Assembly (NCBI GenBank): GCA_937935995.1
Contig: CALGXF010000046.1
Coordinates: 1 to 32,380 of the forward strand
Direction of reading: 5' to 3'
Source of the DNA: an uncultured Alphaproteobacteria bacterium
Lineage (GTDB): Bacteria; Pseudomonadota; Alphaproteobacteria; CAAHEQ01; UBA3637
DNA: 32,380 nucleotides
In this document: in pieces, positions 24,725 through 32,359 of the stretch
Layout: each line of letters opens with the position of its first letter
Position numbering within the stretch: the stretch's first letter is position 1
Notes under the pieces: model-generated
What the model saw: only the letters and a program-made list of their open reading frames with translations
Told to the model about the DNA's origin: nothing
The model's database searches: none
Program-made: the position numbers and the translations under genes

Positions 24725-26266
24725 ATGCCCGATTTAAATATGCATGAAATTTGTGAACTGGCAGACGATTTGAAATCATTGTATGCAAAAGAACAGGAAC
24801 GTATCCGTTGGAAAGCCGTCGGATTAACGTATTTATGGTTGTTGTTTGTGTTTTTTATCTGGATCCGGTTCCTTCATATCCCCGCTGTATTTAATATGTC
24901 CGGTTTGTTGGCGAGCGGATGTTTTTTGGTTTTGGGAGCTGTCGGATATTGGGCAGGGAACGTATTTTTGATGCGTCGGCATTCCCGGCGTTTTCCGACA
25001 GAAAAAAAACACTTGCAATGGTTGGGATGCGGAACTGAAGGCGAAATTGTTTTCGTTGGGTTTTTCCCGATTTTGTGGATAGAAAGCACGTTGCTTTTGA
25101 GCCTTCTTTCCGGAAATGATGATTTCTCCATATGGCAAATAGGATTTTATCCGGTATTTGTTTTGGCTTGGTTAGCAGGTAAACGGCTTTATGAGCGGTT
25201 ATCGGGTTCTGTTGAAGAGGCATCGTCAAAAGCCGAACAAATCTCGGCTTCTCCCGGTCTGTGGTTTCCGGTAGAACCTGTTTCGGACGATTTGGTCGTC
25301 AAGACAAAAAATGATTTTATCCGAAAAGTTCAAACCGAGCTTTTTCCGCAGCTGGATGAAAGAAAATTGAAAAGCCGAAAAGGAATCAGTTGGATATTGG
25401 CTGTGATATTTGTTCTTTTTTGGGGATATTTGGCGAATCATTTGGACCAAAAAGGGATGCTTTCCGAAGAGTGGGTTGTCAATGCGTTAGCTGTTTTTGC
25501 TTCTGTGGGAGTATTTTCTGTCTATATGTTTTTTTTCCGCTTTAAAAATAAGCATGCGTTACAGGCAAAAGAAAAGCTTTTAAAATGGCTTGGCATTCCG
25601 CAAGTCAATTTTTGGGGTTCTAAAGGCAAGCTTTCGGATGACAAGATGGATGTAAAATTAAAGGAGTTGTGTTTCTTATTTAATCGCATCAATCAGAATT
25701 TGGATATTTTTTCATTCAAAAGAAAGCTTCAACTGTCGGATTTGTTAACGACTAAATTAGAATACGGCACTTTTTTTGCAACGGAAACAGGCCTTGCGTT
25801 TGAACCGGAAAAAGCGCGGGTGTATGAAGGAATATTAACAATCCCGGTTGACAAAAGGACAGTCACTTTATTTGATGGCCTGTTAATTGAAGTAAAATTA
25901 AATCGCCTTTTCCCGTCGCCGGTTGTATTCACAAAAAGAGAGTGGTTTTATCTGAAAAAAGGACTGACAAAAGTGCGGTTTCCACGCAAAGATGCTTATT
26001 TTGATGTTTATGCATGGTCGGAACAGGATGCCAGGAACCTTTATGCACAAGGCATAGCGACCAAATTGCTTCGGATAAATAAGATTTTCAAAGTTGATAA
26101 AATCGCTGCATCGTTTTTTCAAGATAAATTATATATCGCTCTTTATACGAAAAAGGATGTGTTTGAACCGATTGTGTCTCGTTTTCATGATATAAAACAA
26201 TATGAAACGTTTTATGATGAAGTTAATGAGATTCGGGCTTATTGTCAACAATTCACGGATATTTAA
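24725..26266 (+). CDS. DUF3137-like multi-pass membrane protein
   Basis: This 513-residue protein has hydrophobic segments at about 33-52, 59-80, 103-125, 138-155, 218-236 and 250-268, then a soluble C-terminal region (about 300-513). The block FDGLLIEVKLNR...VYAWSEQDARNLY...LYIALYT resembles the DUF3137 family, of unknown function. The two outer TM pairs look like repeats of one another: each follows a charged helix and ends in a basic stretch and then K-x-L-x-WLG (HLQWLG and LLKWLG). It has its own promoter and a near-perfect AGGAGG ribosome site. Codon use looks more A/T-rich than in flanking housekeeping genes. No function is claimed. Confidence 0.65.
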   Translation: MPDLNMHEICELADDLKSLYAKEQERIRWKAVGLTYLWLLFVFFIWIRFLHIPAVFNMSGLLASGCFLVLGAVGYWAGNVFLMRRHSRRFPTEKKHLQWLGCGTEGEIVFVGFFPILWIESTLLLSLLSGNDDFSIWQIGFYPVFVLAWLAGKRLYERLSGSVEEASSKAEQISASPGLWFPVEPVSDDLVVKTKNDFIRKVQTELFPQLDERKLKSRKGISWILAVIFVLFWGYLANHLDQKGMLSEEWVVNALAVFASVGVFSVYMFFFRFKNKHALQAKEKLLKWLGIPQVNFWGSKGKLSDDKMDVKLKELCFLFNRINQNLDIFSFKRKLQLSDLLTTKLEYGTFFATETGLAFEPEKARVYEGILTIPVDKRTVTLFDGLLIEVKLNRLFPSPVVFTKREWFYLKKGLTKVRFPRKDAYFDVYAWSEQDARNLYAQGIATKLLRINKIFKVDKIAASFFQDKLYIALYTKKDVFEPIVSRFHDIKQYETFYDEVNEIRAYCQQFTDI

Positions 26267-26310
26267 ATGTGAGAAGACGGCTGTTTTAAGAATAAAGAAA
26301 GAATAAAAAG

Positions 26311-26475
26311 ATGATTTCAAAAACAGAATTTATTCAACGAGCGATGGCATTGCAACCGCCGGCCATCTCTTTCTTTCGCGGGGAATATTTTTACCCGACG
26401 CCCGAAGACTTGCCGATTATCTACGATGATGTAGCGGCTTTTTATCAAACGTTAGAGGAAATCGCTCATGGATAA
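26311..26475 (+). CDS. Small 54-residue protein overlapping truB
   Basis: An open frame from ATG 26311 to TAA 26473-26475 encodes 54 residues beginning MISKTEFIQRAMALQPP and ending LEEIAHG. It is soluble, with an aromatic middle (FFRGEYFYPTPEDLPIIYDD). Its stop overlaps the truB start (ATGGATAA, 8 nt), the kind of coupling seen between genuine co-translated genes here. The ribosome site is weak. I recognise no family. Confidence 0.55.
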   Translation: MISKTEFIQRAMALQPPAISFFRGEYFYPTPEDLPIIYDDVAAFYQTLEEIAHG

Positions 26476-27364
26476 ACCTTTCAAAAACGATATCAACGGC
26501 TGGCTCGTGATTGATAAGCCGTACAACATGGGATCAACTCAAGTTGTCGGCGTTTTAAAACGCTTGTTTCATCCGATGAAAATCGGGCATGCAGGAACGT
26601 TGGATCCGTTGGCCAGCGGCGTCTTGCCGATTGCTTTGGGTAAAGCAACGCGCACGATTTCTTTTGTCATGGACGGTTTGAAAGTATATCAATTCAAAGT
26701 CAAATTCGGTGCTGCGACCGCGACCGATGATGTCGAAGGGGAAGTCATTGAAACATCCGATAATATACCGACACCGGCACAAATTCGGGCGATTTTGCCG
26801 CAGCTGACCGGTACGATTGAGCAAATTCCGCCGGCGTACAGTGCGATTAAGTTGAACGGCCGTCGGGCTTATGATTTGGCACGGCGAGGGGAAGCGGTTG
26901 ACATCAAACCGCGTTTGGTTCGGATAGACCGGTTGGAATTGTTGAGCATGGAAAAAGAAGAAGCTCTGTTCGAAGTCACATGCGGTAAAGGAACTTATGT
27001 GCGTTCTTTGGGAAGAGATATGGCACGGATGCTGGGGGCTTGCGGCCACATTACCTATTTGCGTCGCCTTCAGTGCGGGCCTTTTTCCATAAAAGAGTCG
27101 AAAACACTTGAAAATTTAAATAAAATCGCGTATAGTGAACTTCCCGCAGCAGGTCTCATTCCTGTTGAAGCCGTCCTGACCGACATCTTGGAACTGGCTG
27201 TGACAGAAAATGAAGCGCGGGCTTTGAGCCACGGACAATCTTTGAAAAAAGACGGTTTAACAGATGGCGGCTTTTATAAAGCCACGTGTGAAGGTGCGCT
27301 CATTGCGTTTATAACGGTGCAAGGCGATATTGTTCGCCCTACCAAAGTTTTCAAACAAATGTAA
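26468..27364 (+). CDS. truB: tRNA pseudouridine55 synthase TruB
   Basis: This 298-residue enzyme makes pseudouridine 55 in the T-loop of tRNAs. The catalytic motif GHAGTLDPLASGVLP carries Asp46. Other family blocks are GWLVIDKPYNMGSTQ, QIPPAYSAIKLNGRRAYDLAR and CGKGTYVRSLGRDMA. The start at 26468 gives MDKPFKNDINGWLVIDKP and overlaps the small upstream gene. rpsO follows after 12 bases. Confidence 0.96.
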   Translation: MDKPFKNDINGWLVIDKPYNMGSTQVVGVLKRLFHPMKIGHAGTLDPLASGVLPIALGKATRTISFVMDGLKVYQFKVKFGAATATDDVEGEVIETSDNIPTPAQIRAILPQLTGTIEQIPPAYSAIKLNGRRAYDLARRGEAVDIKPRLVRIDRLELLSMEKEEALFEVTCGKGTYVRSLGRDMARMLGACGHITYLRRLQCGPFSIKESKTLENLNKIAYSELPAAGLIPVEAVLTDILELAVTENEARALSHGQSLKKDGLTDGGFYKATCEGALIAFITVQGDIVRPTKVFKQM

Positions 27365-27376
27365 AAGGAGAAAACG

Positions 27377-27646
27377 ATGTCGATTACAAGTGCAAGAAAA
27401 GCCGAACTGATTAAAGAATATGCCATTAAAGAAGGCGATACCGGTTCACCGGAAGTTCAAGTGGCTGTTTTGACAGAACGGATTAAAAATTTAACCGAAC
27501 ATATGAAAGACCACAAAAAGGACTTTATTTCCCGCCGTGGTTTGTTGATTATGGTTGGGCAAAGACGCCGGTTGCTGGATTATGTGAAATCCAAGGATGT
27601 GGCGCGTTACGAAACACTTATCAAACGGTTAGGGTTGCGTAAGTAA
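27377..27646 (+). CDS. rpsO: 30S ribosomal protein S15
   Basis: This 89-residue protein has the standard S15 length and sequence (EGDTGSPEVQVAVLTERIKNLTEHMK, RRGLLIMVGQRRRLLDYVK). It binds 16S rRNA early in 30S assembly. AAAGGAG precedes the ATG. It is followed by hairpins and pnp, the conserved order. Confidence 0.98.
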   Translation: MSITSARKAELIKEYAIKEGDTGSPEVQVAVLTERIKNLTEHMKDHKKDFISRRGLLIMVGQRRRLLDYVKSKDVARYETLIKRLGLRK

Positions 27647-27658
27647 GATTTTAAAGTG

Positions 27659-27704
27659 AGGGGCGTGAGGGTCATGCCCCTTTCTTGTCACCCGACGGCG
27701 GGTG
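27659..27704 (+). promoter_or_regulatory. Two hairpins in the rpsO-pnp intergenic region
   Basis: The first stem, AGGGGCGTGA (27659-27668) with TCATGCCCCT (27672-27681; one G-U pair), is followed by TTCTTGT and may act as a weak terminator or processing site. The second, CACCCG (27689-27694) with CGGGTG (27699-27704), follows at once. In E. coli this region carries an RNase III site that controls pnp; a similar role here is inferred from position. Confidence 0.6.
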
Positions 27705-27739
27705 CGAAAGTATGTAGGTAGATAGAAAGGTAATATAAT

Positions 27740-29893
27740 ATGTCTATGTTTAAAGAATTTAAAAAAGAGATTGATTGGGCAGGGCGCAAGCTTGTCATTG
27801 AAACAGGAAAAGTAGGTCGGCAAGCTGATGGTTCCGTGATTGTTCGTTATGGGGATACCATCGTTCATGCAGCTGTCTGCGCGGCGAAAACCCCGATGGA
27901 AGGTTTTGAAGATTTTATGCCTTTGACTGTGAACTATATTGAAAAAGCATATGCAGCCGGTAAAATTCCGGGCGGCTTTTTCAAACGCGAAGGCAAACCA
28001 AGTGAATCTGAAGTGTTAATTTCTCGGTTAATCGACCGTCCGATTCGGCCGTTGTTCGTCAAAGGGTTCCGGCATGATACGCAAGTGACATGCACGTTGT
28101 TAAGCCATGATTTGACGAATAATCCGGATATTGTGGCGATGGTGGCTGCTTCGGCGGCTTTGACGATTTCCGGTCTGCCGTTCTTGGGGCCCATTGCGGC
28201 AGCGCGGGTCGGTTACATCAACGGTGAATATGTGTTGAACCCGACGATTCAACAAGTCAAAGAATCTGATTTGGATTTGGTTGTCGCCGGAACGCAAGAA
28301 GGCGTGTTGATGGTTGAATCCGAAGCCAAAGAGTTATCCGAAGACGTGATGTTGGGGGCTGTGGCTTTTGGTCATGACGGTTTCCAACCGGTTATCAAAG
28401 CAATTATTGAGTTGGCGGAAGAATGTGCAAAAGATCCTTGGGAAGTTCCGGCCAAACCGGCAGAATACGATTTGGTTCGTTCGACATTAACGGAAAAAAT
28501 CGGCGCAGAGTTGGCGGCTGCTTATAAAATTCACGAAAAACTGGCACGTCAGGATGCCGTGAATGCCGCAAAGGAAAAGGCGAAAGAATTATTCGCGGAT
28601 AATGAAGCGGCGGTTGTGTTGGTTGAACCGATTTTCCATGAATTGGAATCTGAAATTGTTCGGAACGACGTTTTGAAAACCGGTGTCCGGATTGACGGAC
28701 GGGATACAAAAACAGTTCGCCCGATTGAAGCACAGGTGCAAGTTTTGCCCAAAGCACACGGGTCGGCTTTGTTCACGCGCGGTGAAACGCAAGCGTTAGT
28801 GGTTGCGACATTGGGGACGGGCGAAGACGAACAAATCGTTGATGACTTAACGGGTGAATGGAAACAAACATTTATGTTGCATTACAATTTCCCGCCGTTC
28901 TCGGTCGGTGAAGTGGGTCGTATCGGCAGCCCGGGTCGTCGTGAAATCGGTCATGGTAAATTGGCTTGGCGGGCGATTCATCCGATGTTGCCGAGTAAAG
29001 AAGAATTCCCATACACCATTCGGGTTGTTTCTGAAATTATGGAATCCAACGGTTCGTCTTCGATGGCAACTGTGTGCGGGTCTTGCTTGTCCTTGATGGA
29101 TGCGGGCGTGCCGATGAAAAAGCCGGTGGCCGGTATTGCCATGGGCTTGATTAAAGAAGGCAAAGACTTTACTGTTTTAACGGACATCATGGGTGATGAA
29201 GATCACTTGGGTGATATGGACTTTAAAGTTGCCGGAACCAAAGACGGCGTGACGGCGTTGCAAATGGATATTAAAATTACATCCATTACCAAAGAAATCA
29301 TGGGCATTGCTTTGCAACAGGCTCATGAAGGCCGTTTGCATATTTTAGGCAAAATGGCAGAAGCTTTGGCTGCGCCGCGTGCTCAAATTTCCGATAATGC
29401 TCCGCGGATTACGACGATTAAAATCGATAAAGACAAAATCCGTGACGTTATTGGAACGGGCGGCAAGGTCATTCGTGAAATTGTTGAAAAAACAGGTGCC
29501 AAGATTGATATTGACGACGAAGGGATTGTGAACATTGCGTCTGTTGATTCCGAAGCCGGAAAAGCGGCTTTGAATTGGATTAAAGGCATTGTCAGCGAAC
29601 CGGAAGTCGGTGAAATTTATACCGGTAAAGTCGTTAAAATTATGGACTTTGGTGCTTTCGTGAATTTTATGGGATCGCGCGACGGGTTGGTTCATATTTC
29701 CGAACTGGCACCGAAACGGGTCGAAAAAGTAACGGATGTCGTGAAAGAAGGTGATGTCGTGAAAGTCAAATGCTTGGGCATGGATAATCGCGGCAAAATC
29801 AAGCTGTCCATGAAACGCGTGGATCAAGAAACCGGCGCGGATTTGGAAGCTGATAAAGCGGCAGAAAAGCCGGCTGAAGAAAAAGCCGAATAA
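27740..29893 (+). CDS. pnp: Polyribonucleotide nucleotidyltransferase (PNPase)
   Basis: This 717-residue phosphorolytic 3'-5' exoribonuclease has two RNase PH domains (about 10-230 and 300-545), an alpha-helical linker, a KH domain (about 553-615; VIGTGGKVIREIVEKTGAKIDI) and an S1 domain (about 620-695). Active-site features include FPYTIRVVSEI, GSSSMATVCG and DIMGDEDHLGDMDFKVAGT. It ends in a short charged tail (AEKPAEEKAE). AGAAAGG lies nine bases before the ATG. Confidence 0.97.
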   Translation: MSMFKEFKKEIDWAGRKLVIETGKVGRQADGSVIVRYGDTIVHAAVCAAKTPMEGFEDFMPLTVNYIEKAYAAGKIPGGFFKREGKPSESEVLISRLIDRPIRPLFVKGFRHDTQVTCTLLSHDLTNNPDIVAMVAASAALTISGLPFLGPIAAARVGYINGEYVLNPTIQQVKESDLDLVVAGTQEGVLMVESEAKELSEDVMLGAVAFGHDGFQPVIKAIIELAEECAKDPWEVPAKPAEYDLVRSTLTEKIGAELAAAYKIHEKLARQDAVNAAKEKAKELFADNEAAVVLVEPIFHELESEIVRNDVLKTGVRIDGRDTKTVRPIEAQVQVLPKAHGSALFTRGETQALVVATLGTGEDEQIVDDLTGEWKQTFMLHYNFPPFSVGEVGRIGSPGRREIGHGKLAWRAIHPMLPSKEEFPYTIRVVSEIMESNGSSSMATVCGSCLSLMDAGVPMKKPVAGIAMGLIKEGKDFTVLTDIMGDEDHLGDMDFKVAGTKDGVTALQMDIKITSITKEIMGIALQQAHEGRLHILGKMAEALAAPRAQISDNAPRITTIKIDKDKIRDVIGTGGKVIREIVEKTGAKIDIDDEGIVNIASVDSEAGKAALNWIKGIVSEPEVGEIYTGKVVKIMDFGAFVNFMGSRDGLVHISELAPKRVEKVTDVVKEGDVVKVKCLGMDNRGKIKLSMKRVDQETGADLEADKAAEKPAEEKAE

Positions 29894-29911
29894 GACTTAA
29901 ATTTTAAGATG

Positions 29912-29939
29912 AAAAGCCTCCTTCGGGAGGCTTTTTTTT
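29912..29939 (+). terminator. Intrinsic terminator after pnp
   Basis: AAAAGCCTCC (29912-29921) pairs with GGAGGCTTTT (29926-29935) around a UUCG tetraloop, inside a run of T to 29939. Confidence 0.92.
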
Positions 29940-30305
29940 ATTGGTTGTGTAATTTTGATTTTGCGAGGCTTTTTCGATCAATCGGGACTCTTTTGCAAAA
30001 GGTCTTTAACCCGTCGGTCAAAAACGCCGGATGGGCTGGGATTTGACGGTTTTCTGTGAAAGCGAGTCTCAAAAAGAGAAATTTTCTTTGCTTGTACACT
30101 TATTCGTTAAAAGGGTGTTTGAAATAATTTTTCATATTTTTCCGGAGTCGTTTTAAAAAAAGCGCAAGGATTCGCAATTCTTTATGAATATTTTCCAAAA
30201 TTTTTTTGAAATTGAAGTTTTATTTCAATAAACTAGGTAAACAAAATTAAAAAATTACACTTTTAATTCATTCTCAATTCTTTAAAAATAGGCGATAATC
30301 CTGAC
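29940..30305. other. AT-rich intergenic region of about 365 bases
   Basis: No gene is apparent. It contains a perfect 12-bp palindrome CTTTTGCAAAAG (29990-30001), a loose inverted repeat built on GTCAAA/TTTGAC near 30017-30055, and an AT-rich tract from about 30110 onwards ending in a probable promoter and operator for the XRE gene. A small RNA is possible but no terminator is seen. Confidence 0.4.
30206..30234 (+). promoter_or_regulatory. Probable promoter and operator of the XRE gene
   Basis: TTGAAA (30206-30211) and TAAACT (30229-30234) have a 17-base spacer. The spacer region also forms a perfect inverted repeat, TTGAAAT (30206-30212) with ATTTCAA (30222-30228), overlapping the -35 box. 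This is a plausible site for autoregulation by the HTH protein encoded 70 bases downstream. Confidence 0.45.
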
Positions 30306-30638
30306 ATGACAAAAGATGACTTAGCATTTATAATTTCTACTCGAATTCGGGCGTTAAGAAAACGCCACGGGTTAACTCAAGCAGCACTGGCCGAGAAAAT
30401 CGGAATGAGTGTTGAATCAATCTGTCATTTAGAAAGTGGCAAGAAGCTGACAAAGTTAACGACTTTGTTGGATATTGCCATCATCTTGGAAGTTGAAGTT
30501 TATCAATTACTGACGGATCGTCCGGAAATTGTATACGAAGATTTCTCAAGTGATATGACGGAATTACTCCTGGAATTGCAAGACAGAGATGAAGCGGCGA
30601 TACGTGGTTTGCTTCAATTTGTTAAATCTGAAAAATAA
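30306..30638 (+). CDS. XRE-family transcriptional regulator
   Basis: This 110-residue protein has an N-terminal lambda-repressor-like HTH at about 11-68 (RIRALRKRHGLTQAALAEKIGMSVESICHLESGKKL). A short acidic C-terminal helix region (about 75-110) may serve in dimerisation. No ligand or peptidase domain is present. The ATG at 30306 has only a weak ribosome site. The target is probably its own promoter; regulation of the downstream flavoprotein gene is possible from position only. Confidence 0.82.
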   Translation: MTKDDLAFIISTRIRALRKRHGLTQAALAEKIGMSVESICHLESGKKLTKLTTLLDIAIILEVEVYQLLTDRPEIVYEDFSSDMTELLLELQDRDEAAIRGLLQFVKSEK

Positions 30639-30674
30639 ACGAATATGTTCTTGACGGGCATTTGGTGAAAATGC

Positions 30675-30703
30675 TTGCTTTATTTGGAAAAAACAGTTAT
30701 GGT
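30675..30703 (+). promoter_or_regulatory. Promoter of the nitronate-monooxygenase-like gene
   Basis: TTGCTT (30675-30680) and TATGGT (30698-30703) have a 17-base spacer. The predicted transcript start near 30710 lies downstream of a possible TTG start at 30662, which favours translation from the ATG at 30731. Confidence 0.5.
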
Positions 30704-30730
30704 TTGTTACCAACTGAAAGAGAGCAAAAG

Positions 30731-32287
30731 ATGAAACAATTAAACCCCGTTTTGATTTCCGGCAAAGAAGTTCTTCCTTTAATCGAGGGCGGCAAAGGCG
30801 TTGCTGTATCGGATGGCCGATCCAGCGGTGCTTGGGCGGCTGCCGGGGCGGTCGGAACGATTTCCGGCGTGTTTGCGGATATGCTGGATGATGAAGGCAA
30901 TTATATTCCGAAAAAATACACCAAAAAAACGCGTCAGGAACGGCATCAGGAGCTGATTGATATGTCCATTAAGGGCGGTATTGCCCAAGCTCGTCTGGCG
31001 CATGAGCTGGCCGGCGGTAACGGTCGGATTCACATGAACGTTTTATGGGAAATGGGCGGCAGTATTCCGATTTTGGAAGGCGTGATGAATTCTTGTGAAA
31101 ATATGGTCAAGAATTTTAAAAATCGGATTCCGGATCGGTTGCAACCGAAAATCGATCGGTTAAGCGAACGGGTGCAAGGAACGCTCGGGGCTTTGCGGTT
31201 TAAATATCAAACCCGAATTCATGAAGCTATTCCGGTGGTGGATGACATGTTGGGTGAAGTGAAAAACTTTATTCACGGGATTACATGTGGTGCCGGAATG
31301 CCGTATCGATTGGCGGAAATTGCGTCCAAGCATGAAATTTTTTATTATCCGATTATTTCCAGTGCGCGGGCTTTCCGGGCCTTGTGGTTGCGGTCTTATA
31401 AGAATTGCAAAGAATTCTTGGGCGGTGTTGTTTATGAAGATCCGTGGTTGGCCGGCGGTCATAACGGGCTTTCTAACAGCGAAGATCCCGAAAAACCGGA
31501 ACGGCCTTATGAACGATTGGTGGCGTTGCGCAAGCAAATGAACGAATACGGGCTGAATGCCGTACCGATTATTATGGCTGGCGGTGTGTGGAATTTGGCC
31601 GAATTCGAAGATTACATTGATAACCCGGAAATCGGACCGTTGGCGTTTCAATTGGGAACGCGACCGCTGCTGACACAGGAAAGCCCTGTTTGGCGGACGT
31701 GGCAGAAAAAATTGATGAGCTTGAAAAAAGGCGATGTGGTTTTGCAACAATTTTCACCGACTGGTTTTTATTCTTCGGCTGTCCGGACGCGATTTATGCA
31801 GGAATTAATTGATCGTAAAGAAACGGAAATGCCTTATTTGGAAAAACCGGAAACGATTTTTGTCAAACCGTTGAAGGTTTCTGAGGCGCATACGGTTTAC
31901 TTAACGGCGCATGATTTTAAACGGGCGCAGGAATATATGAAACAAGGGTTGGATGTGCCATTGCGGACACCGGATCATTCGTTGATTTTTGTATCGAAAG
32001 AGGCTGAACAACGGATTAAAAAGGCACGGGCGCATTGTGTCGGATGTTTGTCTCAATGTTTGTTTTCTGGCTGGAGTCAGGCGGATGGCCACACAAATCG
32101 ACTGCCGGATCCGCGTTCATTTTGCATCAGTGCAACATTGGAAGACATTGCACATGGCGGCGATGTGGAAGACAATTTAATGTTTGCCGGCCACAGTGCT
32201 TACCGATTTGCCCAAGATCCGATGTATAAAGACGGATTTATTCCGACGGTCAAAGAGTTGATAGATGCTCTCATGAGCGGCAGATAG
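30731..32287 (+). CDS. Nitronate monooxygenase/2-nitropropane dioxygenase-family flavoprotein
   Basis: This 518-residue protein is likely an FMN-dependent TIM-barrel oxidoreductase. Family-like features are a C-terminal barrel phosphate-binding stretch, VPIIMAGGVWN followed by FQLGTRPLLTQESPV, and an end reading MFAGHSAYRF...TVKELIDALMSGR. It is longer than typical members (about 320-380 residues), with extra sequence in the N-terminal half and before the C-terminus. Near the C-terminus a cluster CVGCLSQC could bind metal. Physiological substrate is unknown; FabK- or PfaD-like enoyl reductase roles are alternatives. The start at 30731 (MKQLNPVLISG) is chosen over 30662 because the likely promoter lies between them and an AAGAGAG ribosome site precedes 30731. 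A terminator follows. Confidence 0.68.
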   Translation: MKQLNPVLISGKEVLPLIEGGKGVAVSDGRSSGAWAAAGAVGTISGVFADMLDDEGNYIPKKYTKKTRQERHQELIDMSIKGGIAQARLAHELAGGNGRIHMNVLWEMGGSIPILEGVMNSCENMVKNFKNRIPDRLQPKIDRLSERVQGTLGALRFKYQTRIHEAIPVVDDMLGEVKNFIHGITCGAGMPYRLAEIASKHEIFYYPIISSARAFRALWLRSYKNCKEFLGGVVYEDPWLAGGHNGLSNSEDPEKPERPYERLVALRKQMNEYGLNAVPIIMAGGVWNLAEFEDYIDNPEIGPLAFQLGTRPLLTQESPVWRTWQKKLMSLKKGDVVLQQFSPTGFYSSAVRTRFMQELIDRKETEMPYLEKPETIFVKPLKVSEAHTVYLTAHDFKRAQEYMKQGLDVPLRTPDHSLIFVSKEAEQRIKKARAHCVGCLSQCLFSGWSQADGHTNRLPDPRSFCISATLEDIAHGGDVEDNLMFAGHSAYRFAQDPMYKDGFIPTVKELIDALMSGR

Positions 32288-32303
32288 CTTGCAGATAAAG
32301 AGT

Positions 32304-32333
32304 AACCGCCTCCATCATGGGGGCGGTTTTTTT
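32304..32333 (+). terminator. Intrinsic terminator after the flavoprotein gene
   Basis: AACCGCCTCC (32304-32313) pairs with GGGGGCGGTT (32319-32328; one G-U pair) around ATCAT and runs into seven T. Confidence 0.9.
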
Positions 32334-32359
32334 ATGGTTTTTGGGCGCACATTTTTCTC

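Noticed and set aside
30662..30730. 23-residue N-terminal extension of the flavoprotein from TTG 30662
   Set aside because: A promoter with 17-base spacing lies at 30675-30703, so the extension would be upstream of the transcript; the ATG at 30731 has its own ribosome site.
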